Shown one piece after another: positions 62,299 to 64,000 of a stretch of 64,000 nt of DNA (within the stretch, counting starts at the first letter, position 1; every line of letters begins with the position of its first letter). Under the pieces are notes generated by a model. That model saw only the letters and a list, made by a program, of their open reading frames with translations. It was not told where the DNA came from and did not search any database. A program made the position numbers and the translations under genes. This DNA comes from an uncultured Lachnospiraceae bacterium (lineage in GTDB: Bacteria > Bacillota > Clostridia > Lachnospirales > Lachnospiraceae): contig CAJUTU010000015.1 in NCBI GenBank assembly GCA_910589385.1, positions 1 to 64,000 of the forward strand, read 5' to 3'.

Positions 62299-62868
62299 CT
62301 ACATCAGCGATGCCATGGCAAATTCATCCAGGCCGCCCTGGTTTTCCTGGCTCTCCTGGGGTACCTGGCTCATACGCGCTTTGGCTTTGCTGATCAATGC
62401 TTCCACCTTTGCAATCTCTGATTCGTCACACCAGCCTTTCTCCAGGCCGGACTTGCAGTCGGAAAGATCCTTTTGCAGCAGCGCCAGCACCTGCTGGACC
62501 TGCCCGCGGGTCTGAGCAGCCGCGATCTGCCTCATACGTTTTCCTTCGTTGACGGCAACCTTGCCGCTTTGTTTTTCAGAACTTTCACTTTCATCCGGAT
62601 CCACGGAGGCTGTCTTATCATCCTGCTTATCAGAAATGCTGTTTTCCTCCACGTCCCTGACCTGTCCGGCTGCCAGCCGTCCTTCCGGTGAAATTTCTAT
62701 GCTGTCTTCTTTCTGGTCCGGATTCCCTGCTGCTGCTTTTTCTGTGAGTGATATGTCTTCTTCTTCCTCTTTTTCTTTCTTTTTCTTCAGATTTTCCAGT
62801 ACGATTGCGTTCAAAGCCCTCTCATTCGCCCGGTTTCCATAGATGTTGTTTTGTTGTGAAATATACAT
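62299..62868 (-). CDS. Charged protein with ISP motif (copy C)
   Basis: 189 residues, no signal peptide. A Lys/Glu-rich N-terminal third leads to DSIEISPEGRLAAGQ (about 54-68), an Asp/Ser-rich spacer, then a helical C-terminal domain (RMRQIAAAQTRGQVQQVLAL; SEIAKVEALISKAKARM). The ISP-x-GR motif matches copy B, but the C-terminal part differs from copies A and B. It starts 14 bases after the stop of the GHKL kinase gene and is almost certainly cotranscribed with it. Ribosome site GGGAGG. No known family is recognised. Confidence 0.72.
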   Translation of the reverse strand: MYISQQNNIYGNRANERALNAIVLENLKKKKEKEEEEDISLTEKAAAGNPDQKEDSIEISPEGRLAAGQVRDVEENSISDKQDDKTASVDPDESESSEKQSGKVAVNEGKRMRQIAAAQTRGQVQQVLALLQKDLSDCKSGLEKGWCDESEIAKVEALISKAKARMSQVPQESQENQGGLDEFAMASLM

Positions 62869-62882
62869 TTACTTTCCTCCCA

Positions 62883-63998
62883 TCATAACATTTCCTGTAC
62901 CATGACCGTGATACAAAATATCTGTTTCTCTAAACTGATATCCATCTCTCCCATATATTTTTCAGCAGTCCGGCGGACGTTAGATAAGCCGATTCCATGC
63001 ATGGGTGCGTCTGTCTTTTTTGTTGTGGCAGGTAAACCGTCCTGTCCAAATACAATTTCTTCTGCAAAGGAATTTTTGACCTCGATCAGAAAAAAACGTC
63101 CTTTTTGTTTTCCGGTCAATGAGATAAAACACTCGCCCTCTGATACCTTTTCACAAGCTTCCAGCGCATTCTGCAGCAGATTTTGAAGGATGATCCCCAG
63201 ATCAAAGACATCATAGCTGCCGGATTTTGGATAGCGGAAATCTGCTTGAAAGCGGATTTCCAGTTCCAGACATTGCTGCCGCTTATCATTGACGATCACA
63301 TCTGTGACTGGGTTCCCTGTCTGGAGCGTCAGTTCAAAACTGTGTATACTCTCATCTATCCGGGAAACATAAGTCTCCAGGGCGGCATACTCGCCGTTTT
63401 TGGCCAGCCCTTTGATATTGGTTAAGTGCCCGCGCATTTCATGTTTCAGCCGTTGGATGTGGCTGTAAAACTGCTCCGCTTCATGGATTCGTGCCCGGAT
63501 TGCCTGAGCCTGCTGGTGTTCCACAAAATATGCTGCCTGTTCCTCGCGCAGTGCAGCCATTCCCTGCTGGAACAGGATGGTCAGATAGGTTCCTGCATAG
63601 AACAGCAGTGCCAACAGCGGGACGACCGCCAGAAAGACCGGATGACGTTCATAGAGCAGGAGCATCTCGCCGTCTTTCACCTCATACAATAGGCCGGCTA
63701 TGAGCTGACCGAACAAAATGCCTGCTGTTGGGATCAGGCTGATATAACACATCTCCAGCCGATGGAGCGGCAGGCGCTGCTTTCTCAGCCGGTGCCAAAG
63801 GGCATATAGCATGGCGGCAAATAGGACGGCATGGGACAGCAGAAGCAGTATCAGTAAGACGATAGTGCGGCAGTAGACTGCCTCCGGGGACTTATCCTGA
63901 TAAGGCAGGAGCCGCTCCACGGTGAAGTACAGGCTTTCTACGGCCAGGGCGCCGGAAATCTTAGCTTCCCAGTAAAGAAGCCCCAGCAGAAAGGCCAT
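62883..63998 (-). CDS. GHKL-type sensor histidine kinase, cut by the window end
   Basis: At least 371 residues; the ATG at 63998 is two bases from the edge and the true start may lie beyond. About four membrane segments remain before a DHp helix with IQRLKHEMRGHLTNIKGLA and a GHKL ATPase (IILQNLLQNALEACEKV; MHGIGLSNVRRTAEKY). It is of the AgrC/NatK type, like the kinase at 54040. The partner regulator is expected outside the window. The next gene, 14 bases downstream, is an ISP-motif protein. Confidence 0.85.
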   Translation of the reverse strand: MAFLLGLLYWEAKISGALAVESLYFTVERLLPYQDKSPEAVYCRTIVLLILLLLSHAVLFAAMLYALWHRLRKQRLPLHRLEMCYISLIPTAGILFGQLIAGLLYEVKDGEMLLLYERHPVFLAVVPLLALLFYAGTYLTILFQQGMAALREEQAAYFVEHQQAQAIRARIHEAEQFYSHIQRLKHEMRGHLTNIKGLAKNGEYAALETYVSRIDESIHSFELTLQTGNPVTDVIVNDKRQQCLELEIRFQADFRYPKSGSYDVFDLGIILQNLLQNALEACEKVSEGECFISLTGKQKGRFFLIEVKNSFAEEIVFGQDGLPATTKKTDAPMHGIGLSNVRRTAEKYMGEMDISLEKQIFCITVMVQEML

Positions 63999-64000
63999 CG

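Overview
The window reads as a chromosomal segment of a low-to-moderate G+C anaerobic Firmicute, most likely a gut Lachnospiraceae (the Blautia/Dorea/Mediterraneibacter neighbourhood is a guess). Support comes from strong AGGAGG-type ribosome sites with occasional TTG starts, the rpmH-rnpA-yidD-yidC-jag-mnmE-mnmG-rsmG-parA-parB order beside dnaA, members of Clostridia-typical families (DUF4446, DUF3881, DUF6034) and many carbohydrate-active enzymes. It contains the chromosome replication origin. No rRNA, tRNA, CRISPR array, riboswitch or intact insertion sequence was found.

Layout. 1-0.9 kb: a decayed tyrosine integrase, the scar of an integrated element. 1.1-6.9 kb: a plant-glycan module (GH43, GPH-type symporter, GH5) read leftwards, with a divergent AraC-type regulator and a paired direct repeat between them that may be its operator. 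7-16.4 kb: plsC-gyrA-gyrB-recF-yaaA-dnaN-dnaA read leftwards. DnaA boxes lie on both sides of dnaA, a bipartite origin of the Bacillus type. 16.7-24.5 kb: the rightward rpmH to rsmG gene string, starting from a consensus promoter. 24.5-26.7 kb: an A+T-rich stretch with four perfect parS sites, a 100-bp direct repeat and a transposase remnant. 26.7-31.5 kb: parA, parB, a DUF4446 gene, serS and a DUF3881 gene.

From 31.6 kb the content is accessory and the G+C rises. It holds a PleD-like diguanylate cyclase and a PilZ protein (c-di-GMP), an AAA/PD-(D/E)XK protein, a cyclophilin lipoprotein, xylB and thrS. Next come an orphan solute-binding lipoprotein with a 5'-nucleotidase-like C-terminus, a Fic protein, a divergent GH13/GH32 pair and a hemerythrin-response regulator fusion. 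Two signalling modules lie back to back: an OmpR-type regulator, ABC exporter and kinase, then a LytTR regulator with an AgrC-like kinase. The right end carries a PucR-type regulator, a MATE exporter, a DUF6034 lipoprotein and a second GHKL kinase cut by the window edge.

The most novel-looking signal is a set of three small, charged, probably coiled-coil proteins (40.2, 55.5 and 62.3 kb) sharing an N-terminal 'ISP-x-GR'-like motif. Two of them lie directly downstream of GHKL sensor kinases. Other points of interest are tandem 11-bp repeats before the ABC operon, a 104-bp MITE-like palindrome, an inserted charged segment in the MnmE G domain, two decayed copies of one AAA ATPase family, and an uncatalogued 52-residue protein at 56.7-56.8 kb.
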